From an uncultured Fibrobacter sp. (GTDB taxonomy: Bacteria; Fibrobacterota; Fibrobacteria; Fibrobacterales; Fibrobacteraceae), in assembly GCA_946414075.1 (NCBI GenBank), contig CAMKNA010000001.1, positions 82,210 through 146,209 of the forward strand: 64,000 bases of DNA, given 5' to 3'. Below the pieces are notes generated by a model. It did no database searches. It saw only the letters and a program-made list of their open reading frames with translations, and was not told the origin of the DNA. Position numbers and translations under genes: made by a program. Below are positions 42,300 to 50,881 of the stretch, piece by piece. Position 1 is the first letter of the stretch; every line of letters begins with the position of its first letter.

Positions 42300-42770
42300 C
42301 TAATCAAAAATTACCCCCTGTAGGAGACCTTCCATTTTTTTCTTGCCGATTCCAGGTACTTTTTCCAAATCCTGGGGGCCAGAAAAGGGACCATGCTGGG
42401 TGCGGAAGGTCAAAATTTTCTCCGCGAGCTTTGGGCCCACCCCCTTCAGGGCACACAACTCATTCTCATTGGCATGGTTGATATGAACGGGCAAATTTGG
42501 CTTTTTTTGCCTGTTTTTTGCGGATTTGCCTTTTTTCGCCTTCCCTACAGCGGCACCACCGTGAATTACTTTGTCTGTATTCGCAGGAAATGCCGACAAG
42601 GAATCGTGTGCTTTTGAAGCGCTTTCGACTACATATTCCAGATTGGAGTATTCATCCACCTGCCCGATGGCGGGAACGCCCCATGGGAGGTAACGAAAAA
42701 GAAGACCCAAGACCAAGAAGACGAGGGCCGTTCGTAGGATTTGTTTTTCAGGTGCGTTCAGGTTGCCCAT
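42300..42770 (-). CDS. ComEA-like helix-hairpin-helix membrane protein
   Basis: Membrane-anchored putative DNA-binding protein of 156 residues. The start is the ATG at 42770 (MGNLNAPEKQILRTALVFLVLG); it overlaps the end of kdsB by 23 bp. An N-terminal helix is followed by a Lys-rich linker (KAKKGKSAKNRQKKP). The C-terminal helix-hairpin-helix pair is INHANENELCALKGVGPKLAEKIL...LEKVPGIGKKKMEGLL, typical of ComEA. ComEA binds incoming DNA during natural transformation. It lies directly before the PilM/PilN-like genes, so a DNA-uptake link is attractive but unproven. Confidence 0.85.
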   Translation of the reverse strand: MGNLNAPEKQILRTALVFLVLGLLFRYLPWGVPAIGQVDEYSNLEYVVESASKAHDSLSAFPANTDKVIHGGAAVGKAKKGKSAKNRQKKPNLPVHINHANENELCALKGVGPKLAEKILTFRTQHGPFSGPQDLEKVPGIGKKKMEGLLQGVIFD

Positions 42771-43488
42771 CGGGAAGCCTCTGCATTCTATGTTCATATA
42801 GCAAGGCTTCGACGGCGCTAGCGTCAGAAGGCACATCCACAGAGATGCTCTCGTAGGGACTCTGGACAATGCGGATGGGGCGTATCCCCATAATACGCAT
42901 CTGTTCCAAGGAACGCTCCAACTCAAGCTTGTTCTGGGACAAAGAAGTAAATTCATCGCGGGATCTGCGCGAGTAGGCGTAGATACCCTGGTGCTGGAAC
43001 CAGCGGCCGGCATCATCTGCCGGAATCTCCCTACGGAAATCCACGGCAAAACCGCTCTCCACCAAAACCTTCACCACCGTCTTCAGGGGAACATCCTCCG
43101 GCTTCAGCGGGCAGGCCACCGTCACCCAGCAATCGGGGTTCTCGGCAAGCGCCCGCGCCACCTCACACAAAAGCGTCGGTTCAACGAGAGGTTCATCTCC
43201 CTGCAGGTTCACCACCAGATCAAGGTCCAAGGCGCGGGCGGCGGCGGCCACCCGGTCGGAGCCCGTGGCCGCCTCCCCTGTCAGCAGGAATTCAAACCCT
43301 GCGCGGGACACCACCTCGGCGATTTCATCACTGTCGGTAGCGCAGACAATGCGGTCAAAGCATTCCGCCAGAGCGGCCCGTTCCAGCGTGCGGACAATCA
43401 TCTCCTTGCCGCACAGCTTAAAAAGCGGCTTCCCGGGAAACCGGGAAGACCCCATACGGGCAGGAACGATACAAGAAACGGAAGACAT
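42748..43488 (-). CDS. kdsB: 3-deoxy-manno-octulosonate cytidylyltransferase
   Basis: Activates KDO to CMP-KDO for lipopolysaccharide inner core synthesis. The ATG at 43488 (MSSVSCIVPARMGSSRFPGKPL) is preferred; the track start at 43500 is a TTG. About 246 residues. Family motifs are ARMGSSRFPGKPL, ATDSDEI, NLQGDEPL and FQHQGIYAYSR. It lies between gatC (21 bp) and the helix-hairpin-helix gene. Confidence 0.95.
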   Translation of the reverse strand: MSSVSCIVPARMGSSRFPGKPLFKLCGKEMIVRTLERAALAECFDRIVCATDSDEIAEVVSRAGFEFLLTGEAATGSDRVAAAARALDLDLVVNLQGDEPLVEPTLLCEVARALAENPDCWVTVACPLKPEDVPLKTVVKVLVESGFAVDFRREIPADDAGRWFQHQGIYAYSRRSRDEFTSLSQNKLELERSLEQMRIMGIRPIRIVQSPYESISVDVPSDASAVEALLYEHRMQRLPDGQPERT

Positions 43489-43509
43489 AAATCCAGGCAA
43501 AGGAGGCTG

Positions 43510-43797
43510 CTAGCCGCCAATGACCTTGGGAATGGCGAAGTGGTCGTTTTCCACCGCCGGAGCATTTGCAAAAGCCTGTTCCAAGGTAAAGCCCTGTACA
43601 GGTACATCTTCGCGGAGAATGGTCTCGCCATTCTCAACGGCAGTCATAGGCTCCACATGAGAAAGATCCAGAGCCTTCAAGGCATCCAGATGGTCAAGCA
43701 TCTTGTCCAGGTGACCCTTGATGGCGGGAATTTCCTCTTCGGAAATGCTCAGGCGGGACAACTTTGCAAGCTTCAGGACTTCTTCACTTTCAAGCAT
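43510..43797 (-). CDS. gatC: Glutamyl-tRNA(Gln)/aspartyl-tRNA(Asn) amidotransferase subunit C
   Basis: Small clamp subunit of GatCAB of 95 residues. The start at 43797 (MLESEEVLKLAKLSRLSISEEE) has GGAGAG 6 nt upstream. It shows the typical V-K-A-LARL---EEE start, the HVEPMTAV motif and the ...LREDVP segment. It is the first gene of the eleven-gene minus-strand run. Its partner gatA is about 14 kb away on the other strand. Confidence 0.93.
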   Translation of the reverse strand: MLESEEVLKLAKLSRLSISEEEIPAIKGHLDKMLDHLDALKALDLSHVEPMTAVENGETILREDVPVQGFTLEQAFANAPAVENDHFAIPKVIGG

Positions 43798-43866
43798 AGG
43801 AACTCTCCAATCTTTTCGTGCTACAATATAGCAATTTTCCAAAAAGAAAGCATGGATCCCGTCGCC

Positions 43867-46293
43867 TTACCCAACCACTTCCAGGGCGGCGTATTTCAAT
43901 ATAATGGTCCGAACCGTATTGTCGGAACCAAAACGAACATCTACGCGGGCATTGTCCCCCGTACCATAGCAGCGGGTAACCACCCCCATCCCGTACTTGG
44001 AATGCCTAACGCGAGCACCTGGATGGAAGGGATTCTCGCTGTACTCGTCATAGACAATGCGGGGGCCCGATATATCGGCAGACCTTGCAGGAGCGGCCAC
44101 CTTGACAGGATTGCGGAATACAATCCGCCGGTCGTTCTTGCGGACCGACTCCGGAACAGAACTTCTGGAACCCGAAAGGGGACTTCGATTGCGAGCAAAG
44201 GCCGGAGCCTGTTTATAGCGCGGTGCGGCGGGCGCTTCGGGAGTCCAGCCCGAAAAGGCGGGGCGTTCATCTATGCAAGGCGTGAATTCCACCACAGAAG
44301 GGTCCAATTCCTTCAAAAAACGGGACGGCGCGAAGGGGCGGATCGTCCCCTGGAAGAACCGCCGTTCCGCATGGTATAGGTAAAGCTTCTTTTCGGCGCG
44401 AGTACAGCCTACATAAAACAGGCGCCGTTCTTCTTCAAGCTGGTCGTTCGCCTCCTTGACGCTCAGCATGGATGTCTCACGAATCAACGGGAAGATGCCG
44501 TCGTCACAGCCAGCAATGTGGACCGTATGGAATTCCAGGCCCTTCGCCATGTGAATGGTCATGAGAGTCACCTGGCCCTTGGACTCATCCACCTTCTTAT
44601 CGCCATCCGTCAAAAGGGAGATATCCTGGAGAAAGGCATCCAAAGTCGCCCCCGGATGCTCTTCGTCGAATTCGCGGATGGCGTTAATCATTTCATCCAC
44701 GTTGCCGATACGCTCGTCTGCCGAAAGTTCATCATCCTTCCGCAGAAATTCCTTGTAGGCTATATCGTTTACGATACGCTCCGCCAAAAGTGGCAACGGA
44801 GTCTCCCCCGCAGCCACAAGGGCTTTCCATGTTTCAACCAGTTCCACAAAACCTTTCAGCTTGGGTGCGGAGCGAGATGCACCGTTGGCCTCTGCCACCA
44901 GCATCTGCCAGAATGTCCCTTCGCCATGGCGTACTCGGGCAAGGACCGATTCCACAGAAGTCTTTCCGATGGCACGGGGCGGCGTATTGATGACCCGAAG
45001 GTGGGCCGCATCGTCCTTCTCGTTAGAAAGCAAGCGCAAATAAGAAAGGATATCACGGACTTCCTTACGATCCCAGAACCTGGTTCCCCCAAAAATCACG
45101 GAAGGAATGCGGTTGTCATTCAAAGCCTTTTCAATCACACGGGACTGGGCATTGGTGCGGTAGAACACCGCCGTCTTGGAATAATTCTCTTCACCGGCAG
45201 CGGCAATAAAGTCAGCAATCTGCTGGGCTTCAGTGCGGTCGTCCATCATATGCCGCACACGAATGGGGTCTCCCGCTTCCTCCTTGGAGTACACCACCTT
45301 CTGCATTTCCAGCGGGCGAACATTGTTGGCAATGACCGAGCCAGCCCCCTTTACGATGTTGGAGGTGGAGCGGTAGTTTCGTTCCAACTTGACGATGGTT
45401 ACCGGTGCAAAATCCCGGTGGAAGTTGCGGATAATCTTGATGTTGGCTCCGCGCCAGCCGTAGATACTCTGGTCGTCGTCGCCCACCACCGTTACATTCT
45501 TCTGTTCGTTAATCAGCAACTTCAGGAGCTCGTACTGAACATCATTGGTATCCTGGTATTCATCCACCACCACATACTTGTAACGCTCGCTCAACTGGTC
45601 TGCAAGATGCGGTACCTTCTGAAGCATCAGCACCGTATTGAACAACAGGTCGTCGAAATCCATGGCGTTGGATTCCTTAAGGCGCTTCTGGTATTCTGCA
45701 TAGAGACGAGCCTTTCGCTCTTCGTCGGCAAATTCAGCCCGCATCATGGCCACATCGGGGGTCTGCAAAACCGCTTCGCCATTAGTATACAGGATGGTGT
45801 TCTTGTAGCGGGAGATAGCGCCGTGTAATTTCTTCACTTCGGCCGCATCGTAGTTGTCACCCAGTTCTTCCTTGAGAATTTCTTTCAAAATCCTCTTTTG
45901 GTCGTCGTCATCGTAAATGGAGAAATTGCTGTCGTACCAGGAACCGCCCATGGCATGAATCACGAAATCCTTGGTCAGGCAAAGCCTTAAAAGTTTCAGG
46001 CACACAGAGTGGAAGGTTCCCATCCAGTTGAAGGCCAGGCGAACCTGCAAAAGCTTCTGGATACGGTCCTTCATTTCGCGAGCGGCCTTGTTGGTAAAGG
46101 TCACCGCCAGAATCCTATCCGCTTCCACCTGATGGTAAGAAACCAGGTGCGCAATCTTGTAGGTGATAGCGCGAGTCTTGCCCGAACCGGCACCCGCCAA
46201 AATCAACATGGGGCCGTCAATCTTCTTTGCCGCAGCCGCCTGTTCCGGGTTCAGTTCACGATTCAAGACAACATCATCTACCACATTCGCCAT
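43867..46293 (-). CDS. UvrD/PcrA-type 3'-5' DNA helicase
   Basis: Superfamily 1A ATP-dependent helicase of 808 residues, for nucleotide-excision or mismatch repair and replication-fork clearance. The start is the ATG at 46293 with AGGAG upstream; the track start at 46296 is a TTG. The Q-motif LNPEQAAA, Walker A AGAGSGKTRAI, Walker B VDEYQDTN, motif III DDDQSIYGWRGA, and motif VI VGCTRAEKKLYLY are all present. The C-terminal 60 residues (NPFHPGARVRHSKYGMGVV...) form the Tudor-like domain typical of PcrA/UvrD. Orthology to uvrD or pcrA is not separable here. Confidence 0.95.
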   Translation of the reverse strand: MANVVDDVVLNRELNPEQAAAAKKIDGPMLILAGAGSGKTRAITYKIAHLVSYHQVEADRILAVTFTNKAAREMKDRIQKLLQVRLAFNWMGTFHSVCLKLLRLCLTKDFVIHAMGGSWYDSNFSIYDDDDQKRILKEILKEELGDNYDAAEVKKLHGAISRYKNTILYTNGEAVLQTPDVAMMRAEFADEERKARLYAEYQKRLKESNAMDFDDLLFNTVLMLQKVPHLADQLSERYKYVVVDEYQDTNDVQYELLKLLINEQKNVTVVGDDDQSIYGWRGANIKIIRNFHRDFAPVTIVKLERNYRSTSNIVKGAGSVIANNVRPLEMQKVVYSKEEAGDPIRVRHMMDDRTEAQQIADFIAAAGEENYSKTAVFYRTNAQSRVIEKALNDNRIPSVIFGGTRFWDRKEVRDILSYLRLLSNEKDDAAHLRVINTPPRAIGKTSVESVLARVRHGEGTFWQMLVAEANGASRSAPKLKGFVELVETWKALVAAGETPLPLLAERIVNDIAYKEFLRKDDELSADERIGNVDEMINAIREFDEEHPGATLDAFLQDISLLTDGDKKVDESKGQVTLMTIHMAKGLEFHTVHIAGCDDGIFPLIRETSMLSVKEANDQLEEERRLFYVGCTRAEKKLYLYHAERRFFQGTIRPFAPSRFLKELDPSVVEFTPCIDERPAFSGWTPEAPAAPRYKQAPAFARNRSPLSGSRSSVPESVRKNDRRIVFRNPVKVAAPARSADISGPRIVYDEYSENPFHPGARVRHSKYGMGVVTRCYGTGDNARVDVRFGSDNTVRTIILKYAALEVVG

Positions 46294-46318
46294 CAAAGGA
46301 CTCCTTGCTCAAATGTAC

Positions 46319-46324
46319 AATATA
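46319..46324 (-). promoter_or_regulatory. Probable -10 element of the UvrD/PcrA gene
   Basis: TATATT on the minus strand lies directly after the terminator of the upstream gene and 25 bp before the helicase ATG. Confidence 0.5.
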
Positions 46325-46366
46325 GTAAAAAAAAATAAGAACGGCCTCCACAAGGGAGACCGTTCC
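46325..46366 (-). terminator. Terminator downstream of the 433-residue hypothetical gene
   Basis: On the minus strand AACGGTCTCC pairs with GGAGGCCGTT (one mismatch) and is followed by CTTATTTTTTTTT. The remaining gap to 46543 is AT-rich with no convincing ORF or other feature. Confidence 0.88.
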
Positions 46367-46543
46367 TAAGAAGGAGAAAATATTGAGAAATCAAAAGTAC
46401 TTAGAGCTCATCAGGAGGGGAGCAATGATATAGGTGCCCTAAGATTTACCCATTAATATCCCAACGATCCAAATATACCAAATCTTTGGCTTTTTGGAAC
46501 TTTTGTTTTTCTTATTTAAATTTCTATTTCTTTCTTACAAATC

Positions 46544-47845
46544 CTACTCTTCCCTAAAAATAATTTTGCATTTAGGGACAAAGCGGAAGCCGCCGCGACG
46601 GTGGCGTTCAATTTCAAAGTACTTCTTGACGCCCTCGGTCACGTTACCATCCTTGTCGTCGGTGCCATTGATATGGGCAATAACGCGGTTCAGGCGGCTT
46701 TCAAAATTCGGGCGCAGGGGATCCATGCAAATAGCCGGGTCCCGCTTAAATTCACGGTTTTCGTACTCTTCACGCCCCGTCGCCGTATATTCACGAAGCA
46801 AGTTGCGAAGGATTCGGGCAGGAACGTTGCGCATCAGGTGCTTGCTATTCACCGAGATAGAGTCATCGCTCTTGTAGTAAATGACCGTCACGGAGTCGTT
46901 CATGGCCTCCAGCAACTGCTCCTGGGCCTTCTGGATTGGCTGCCAAGAGTCGAATTCCTGTTTCACCACTGCGCTCATCAATTTGTTGAAGGGCTCGGGA
47001 ACTACTACGTTGGCCTTATAGTCGAAGAAAACGATAGCTGCCGGGGCGCCGTAATAGCACCCCTTGTGGATAAGCACCGCACCCGTTTTCTCATCAACGA
47101 CATTTTCCAGGGCCTTGACACAGGTCATCTTTGTTTCGGCAGATTCATCCCATTCTAGGTCATTCTCCGCGAGACAATCGTCAAAAGACATATTCTGGCC
47201 AACTTTCTTGCCATCCACATAGATAAAGCCGTCATCCTTAGCCTCCGCAGTCATGCGGTTTTCCAAGGCTTCCATGAAGGATGTCTGTGCCGCCTTGAAC
47301 TCCATGTGCTCGTAGGGAGCCGTATCCAAAAGAATCGGGCCAACCTGCACCAATCCGTTGAACCAGCGCATGGGGTTCGTCACCAGCATCCCCGGAGTGT
47401 CAAACCTGAAGGTAAAGAACTCCTTCCTGTTCCCGTCCACCACTTCACGGCGCAGGAACTTGGACTCCTTGAGCAAGGGATAGCGCTTAGGGATAATGTC
47501 CAGGCAAAGTTGACGAACGTCCTGGGTCGAATAGAACTGGGAGATGTAAGGAAGGTAAGAACGCAGGATATTGCGGGCCGGAACCCCTTCAAAGGCCGCA
47601 CAGCGATCAATAATCCGCTGAACAAAGGCGTCCGGATTTTCCCCACGGTCATAAAGCCAGTTAACTACGTTATTCATGGCCAAGCGGTGTACCGATTCAT
47701 CGACAATGGAATCTTCAAAATACATGTCGTTTAAGGTTTTCACCGTAAACCGAGGGTCCCGCTTCACCAAGGTCAAAATGTCCTTGACCGAGTAGGACAT
47801 CAAAAGTTCAATATGAGTCAACTGCAAAAAAAGATTCGATAACAT
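46544..47845 (-). CDS. Hypothetical protein, 433 residues
   Basis: Not recognised. The start at 47845 is chosen because GAGGGAAG precedes it; the track start lies 30 bp upstream and an internal ATG at 47800 is possible. The protein looks soluble, with no signal peptide or membrane helix. The N-terminal third is helical (SVKDILTLVKRDPRFTVKTL). The central part is mixed, with FTFRFDTPGMLVTNPMRWFNGLVQVG and KGCYYGAPAAIVFFDYKANVVVP. The end is basic (RHRRGGFRFVPKCKIIFREE). No catalytic motif was identified. It is monocistronic between mutL (divergent) and its terminator, with normal codon use. Confidence 0.72.
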   Translation of the reverse strand: MLSNLFLQLTHIELLMSYSVKDILTLVKRDPRFTVKTLNDMYFEDSIVDESVHRLAMNNVVNWLYDRGENPDAFVQRIIDRCAAFEGVPARNILRSYLPYISQFYSTQDVRQLCLDIIPKRYPLLKESKFLRREVVDGNRKEFFTFRFDTPGMLVTNPMRWFNGLVQVGPILLDTAPYEHMEFKAAQTSFMEALENRMTAEAKDDGFIYVDGKKVGQNMSFDDCLAENDLEWDESAETKMTCVKALENVVDEKTGAVLIHKGCYYGAPAAIVFFDYKANVVVPEPFNKLMSAVVKQEFDSWQPIQKAQEQLLEAMNDSVTVIYYKSDDSISVNSKHLMRNVPARILRNLLREYTATGREEYENREFKRDPAICMDPLRPNFESRLNRVIAHINGTDDKDGNVTEGVKKYFEIERHRRGGFRFVPKCKIIFREE

Positions 47846-47901
47846 ACTTCCCTCACTCTTAAAAGAATATAGCAAAAAAAACAGAAAAACGACAAAATAG
47901 C

Positions 47902-47907
47902 TATATT
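47902..47907 (+). promoter_or_regulatory. -10-like TATATT element of mutL
   Basis: The hexamer ends 6 nt before the mutL ATG, so transcription would begin at or next to the start codon. The region where a -35 element would be expected is A-rich and does not match TTGACA. Confidence 0.45.
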
Positions 47908-47913
47908 TTGGCT

Positions 47914-49722
47914 ATGGAAACCGCCAAAATACACATTTTGCCCGATGAAATCATCAATAAAATCGCCGCCGGCGAGGTTATTGAGCGTCCTGCATCGGCA
48001 GTCAAGGAGCTCCTGGAGAACGCCATAGACGCGGGCGCCAGCCGCATCCAGGTGCAAATCGAACAGGGCGGCAAGCAGAAAATCGTGGTTTCCGACAACG
48101 GCAAGGGCATGGGACAGGCAGACCTGGATCTGTGCTACCTGCGGCACACCACCTCGAAACTGAGCTCCGCCGAAGACCTTTTCCACCTACACACCAACGG
48201 TTTCCGCGGAGAAGCGGTGGCCTCTATCGCCGCCGTCTCCAAAATGACCATTACCAGCGCCACGGACCAGGGCGAAAGCAACCGCATTGTGCTTCATGGC
48301 GGGAATGTCGTCGAAAAAGAGGGCGTGGCCGCAAGCCGTGGCACCACATTCCTCATCGAAGACCTTTTTTACAACACCCCCGTCCGCAGGACCTTCCTTG
48401 GAAGCGAAGTGGCGGAGGCATCCAAAATTTTAGATATCGTCCTGAAAATCGCCCTGGCACACCCCGAAATCCGCATTGACTACAAGGTGGGGGAAAAATC
48501 CGTCTTTATCGGTGTTCCTGGCGACCTTCGAACCCGCATCGCCGAAGCCATCGGTTCGGGCATTGCTAAAAAGATGCTCCCCGTGGACTACACCGAGGCA
48601 GGGGTCCATGTGACAGGATTTATCTCGCCTACTTCGGAAGAGAACGGCAAGCGCTATCACCAGTACCTATACCTGCGGAACCGGCCTATCGAGAACAAGG
48701 CCATCGCCAAGGCAATCAGCCAGGCCTACGAACCCTACGGGGTCCAGTGCAAGCCCGTGACAGTCCTATTCCTGGACATGCCGGACATGGAATTCGATGT
48801 AAATGTGCACCCGGCCAAAAGGGAAGTCCGTTTTGCCAACCAAAACTTGGTATTCCTGGTGGTCACACACGCCATCCGGGAAACCTTTAGGGAGGATTTG
48901 GAAAAGAACTCCCCCCTTATCGATTTGAGTTCGGAGATAAACGCCACGCCCAAGGCGACCAACGAAGGCAACCCAAGGACAACAACGCTACGGGCCCTAG
49001 ACAGCGGAACCAATCGCTACACTCCCGACAAAGATGAGATCCAGGACCTGTTTTCACAACCGGAAGCAGGTAAGCTAATCTCTCTAGAAGACTCCATAAG
49101 GGACCCCCTCTGGGACAAGGAAGCTTCCGAACCAGAAGGCACACCTTGGACGCCCCCAGCGGTGTTCCAGACAGCAAACACCTATATCGTAAGCGAAGAC
49201 GCCGAGGGGCTTTTGGTTATCGACCAGCATGCCGCCCATAGCAGGATCCTATACGAACAAGCCCTGGAAACTTTGAGAAACGGCGGTTCCATTGACAGCC
49301 AAGAACTGCTCTTCCCCGAGCTGACTGAATTTTCTAGGATGGAACGGGATGTTTTCGATTCCGTAAAGGACTCCCTGAAGGCCCTTGGGTTTTTCGTAGA
49401 GCCTTTCGGCGGATCAGAATTCCAAATCAGGTCCATTCCCTGCAACCTGCCTATTTCCAGAGCGGCAAAATCCGTCCACGAATTCTTGGAAACCTGCATT
49501 GAAAGCGGCGGGAAAGCGGACCTTACCGTAATCCAGGATTCCATGGCCAAGGCCTGGGCAAGGGCCAACGCCCTCCAAGCCGGAGACAAGCTCAAGCCAG
49601 AAGAAATGTCCAAGCTGGTAAGCCAGCTGATGGCCAGCGAAGATCCGCTGAAATCGCCCTACGGGACCCCTACCCTAATGCGAATATCCTTGGACGAACT
49701 GGCTAAAAAGTTCAGCCGCTGA
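47914..49722 (+). CDS. mutL: DNA mismatch repair protein MutL
   Basis: Matchmaker ATPase of mismatch repair. The start is the ATG at 47914 (METAKIHILPDEIINKIAAGEV); the track start at 47908 is a TTG. The 602 residues include GHKL motifs: ELLENAIDAGA, DNGKGM, and GFRGEAVASI. The C-terminal domain keeps the shape of the endonuclease motifs but not their key residues. DQHA-x2-E-x4-E appears as DQHAAHSRILYE (Ser443 for Glu), and the CPHGRP-like motif appears as SPYGTP (581-586). TATATT ends 6 nt before the ATG with no Shine-Dalgarno. It converges with lpxB with an 11 bp overlap. Confidence 0.95.
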   Translation: METAKIHILPDEIINKIAAGEVIERPASAVKELLENAIDAGASRIQVQIEQGGKQKIVVSDNGKGMGQADLDLCYLRHTTSKLSSAEDLFHLHTNGFRGEAVASIAAVSKMTITSATDQGESNRIVLHGGNVVEKEGVAASRGTTFLIEDLFYNTPVRRTFLGSEVAEASKILDIVLKIALAHPEIRIDYKVGEKSVFIGVPGDLRTRIAEAIGSGIAKKMLPVDYTEAGVHVTGFISPTSEENGKRYHQYLYLRNRPIENKAIAKAISQAYEPYGVQCKPVTVLFLDMPDMEFDVNVHPAKREVRFANQNLVFLVVTHAIRETFREDLEKNSPLIDLSSEINATPKATNEGNPRTTTLRALDSGTNRYTPDKDEIQDLFSQPEAGKLISLEDSIRDPLWDKEASEPEGTPWTPPAVFQTANTYIVSEDAEGLLVIDQHAAHSRILYEQALETLRNGGSIDSQELLFPELTEFSRMERDVFDSVKDSLKALGFFVEPFGGSEFQIRSIPCNLPISRAAKSVHEFLETCIESGGKADLTVIQDSMAKAWARANALQAGDKLKPEEMSKLVSQLMASEDPLKSPYGTPTLMRISLDELAKKFSR

Positions 49723-50881
49723 TTAATTTGTTTATAAAATAGTCAGGAACGAAGCCCTTGCTCAGGCGCTCTGTCAAATCTTTGGACAACTGACACGACA
49801 AAACAGGATCCAAAGACTCCAACGCCCTTAAAATATTGGGTACCATTTTCATGGAACGCCACCCAATAAATTCGGGGACCATTGTTTTACCCATCAAGAT
49901 GTTTGGCATCGCAAAACTCCTTGTTCGGACAAACAGGGCCCCCAGAGCAAAGGTCAACAAATCAGGCTTCGTGGCAACCACCAAGGGTGTTCCCGAAAGG
50001 GCAAGTTCAAGTGTCACCGTTCCTGGAGTTGCCAGAGCCGCCGACGCAGACCCATAAAGTATCCTACGCTCTTCAGAATCCTCGGGAGCCACCTGTACAG
50101 AAACATCGGCAAGGGCACCCCCCCCCATTTTCTGGATGCATTCTTCCAAGGGGCGGACCAGAGACTCCCGGGAAACAATCAGTTTTACATTTCTGCCTTC
50201 ACGCTCTGATTTTTTTTGAAGCCAGCCCCTTGCCACAGCCCCCAAAAAGGGCATATTACGCTTCGCCTGGGACAACCGACTTCCTGGGAAAAGCAAAAGT
50301 GTTTCCAAAGACTGGTCCCTAGATTCAGAATAGGGCAGCGTATGGTATAAATTCTCATGCAACAAGAAAGGATGTAGCAAAAGCTCTGCATCAACGCCCA
50401 TCTTTGCATAGGCGGCCTTTTCAAACTCGAAAAGTACCGCAAGATTCGCACCATGAAGTTTCTTTGCCCGACCCGATTTCCAGGCCCAAATCTGGGGTGG
50501 CGCCACATAAAGAACGGGCTTGCCAATCTTCTGGGCAATCTGGCATAATTTCACATTAAAGCCGGGATAGTCTACAGCCACAAGGGCCCTGCAATTCTTT
50601 GAACAAAGAAGCTTCTTAATCTTGCAATATATCTTGTGCAATCTACAAATGCGGGGCAAGACATCCCAAAAGCCAGAAACCGGAAGTTCATCAAATTCGG
50701 CTATAGGCACAAGCCCCGCATTCTGCATACGGTTTCCGCCAGTGCCCACAGGGTGCAGTCCCCGCTGGACAACAGACTGGACAAAAGCCTCGCCTAGAAC
50801 ATCTCCGGAATCTTCTCCGGCACAAAAAAGGACAAAGGGTTCTTTCACCGCAACTACCTGCGTGGCTTTGCAGAAACCCAT
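49712..50881 (-). CDS. lpxB: Lipid-A-disaccharide synthase
   Basis: Peripheral membrane GT19 glycosyltransferase that joins UDP-diacylglucosamine and lipid X in lipid A synthesis. The 389 residues show FCAGEDSGDVLGE near the N-terminus, the VDYPGFNVKL motif, APPQIWAWKSGRAKK, and the donor site SASAALATPGTVTLELALSGTP. These cover all main family landmarks. Its start overlaps the dnaE end by 28 bp. Its end overlaps the mutL end by 11 bp. Confidence 0.95.
   Translation of the reverse strand: MGFCKATQVVAVKEPFVLFCAGEDSGDVLGEAFVQSVVQRGLHPVGTGGNRMQNAGLVPIAEFDELPVSGFWDVLPRICRLHKIYCKIKKLLCSKNCRALVAVDYPGFNVKLCQIAQKIGKPVLYVAPPQIWAWKSGRAKKLHGANLAVLFEFEKAAYAKMGVDAELLLHPFLLHENLYHTLPYSESRDQSLETLLLFPGSRLSQAKRNMPFLGAVARGWLQKKSEREGRNVKLIVSRESLVRPLEECIQKMGGGALADVSVQVAPEDSEERRILYGSASAALATPGTVTLELALSGTPLVVATKPDLLTFALGALFVRTRSFAMPNILMGKTMVPEFIGWRSMKMVPNILRALESLDPVLSCQLSKDLTERLSKGFVPDYFINKLISG

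Noticed and set aside
46370-46543. Possible small gene in the AT-rich gap before the 433-residue gene's stop
   Set aside because: The only ribosome-site-like stretch (AGGAGGGGAGC) is followed by an ATG with a stop after two codons.
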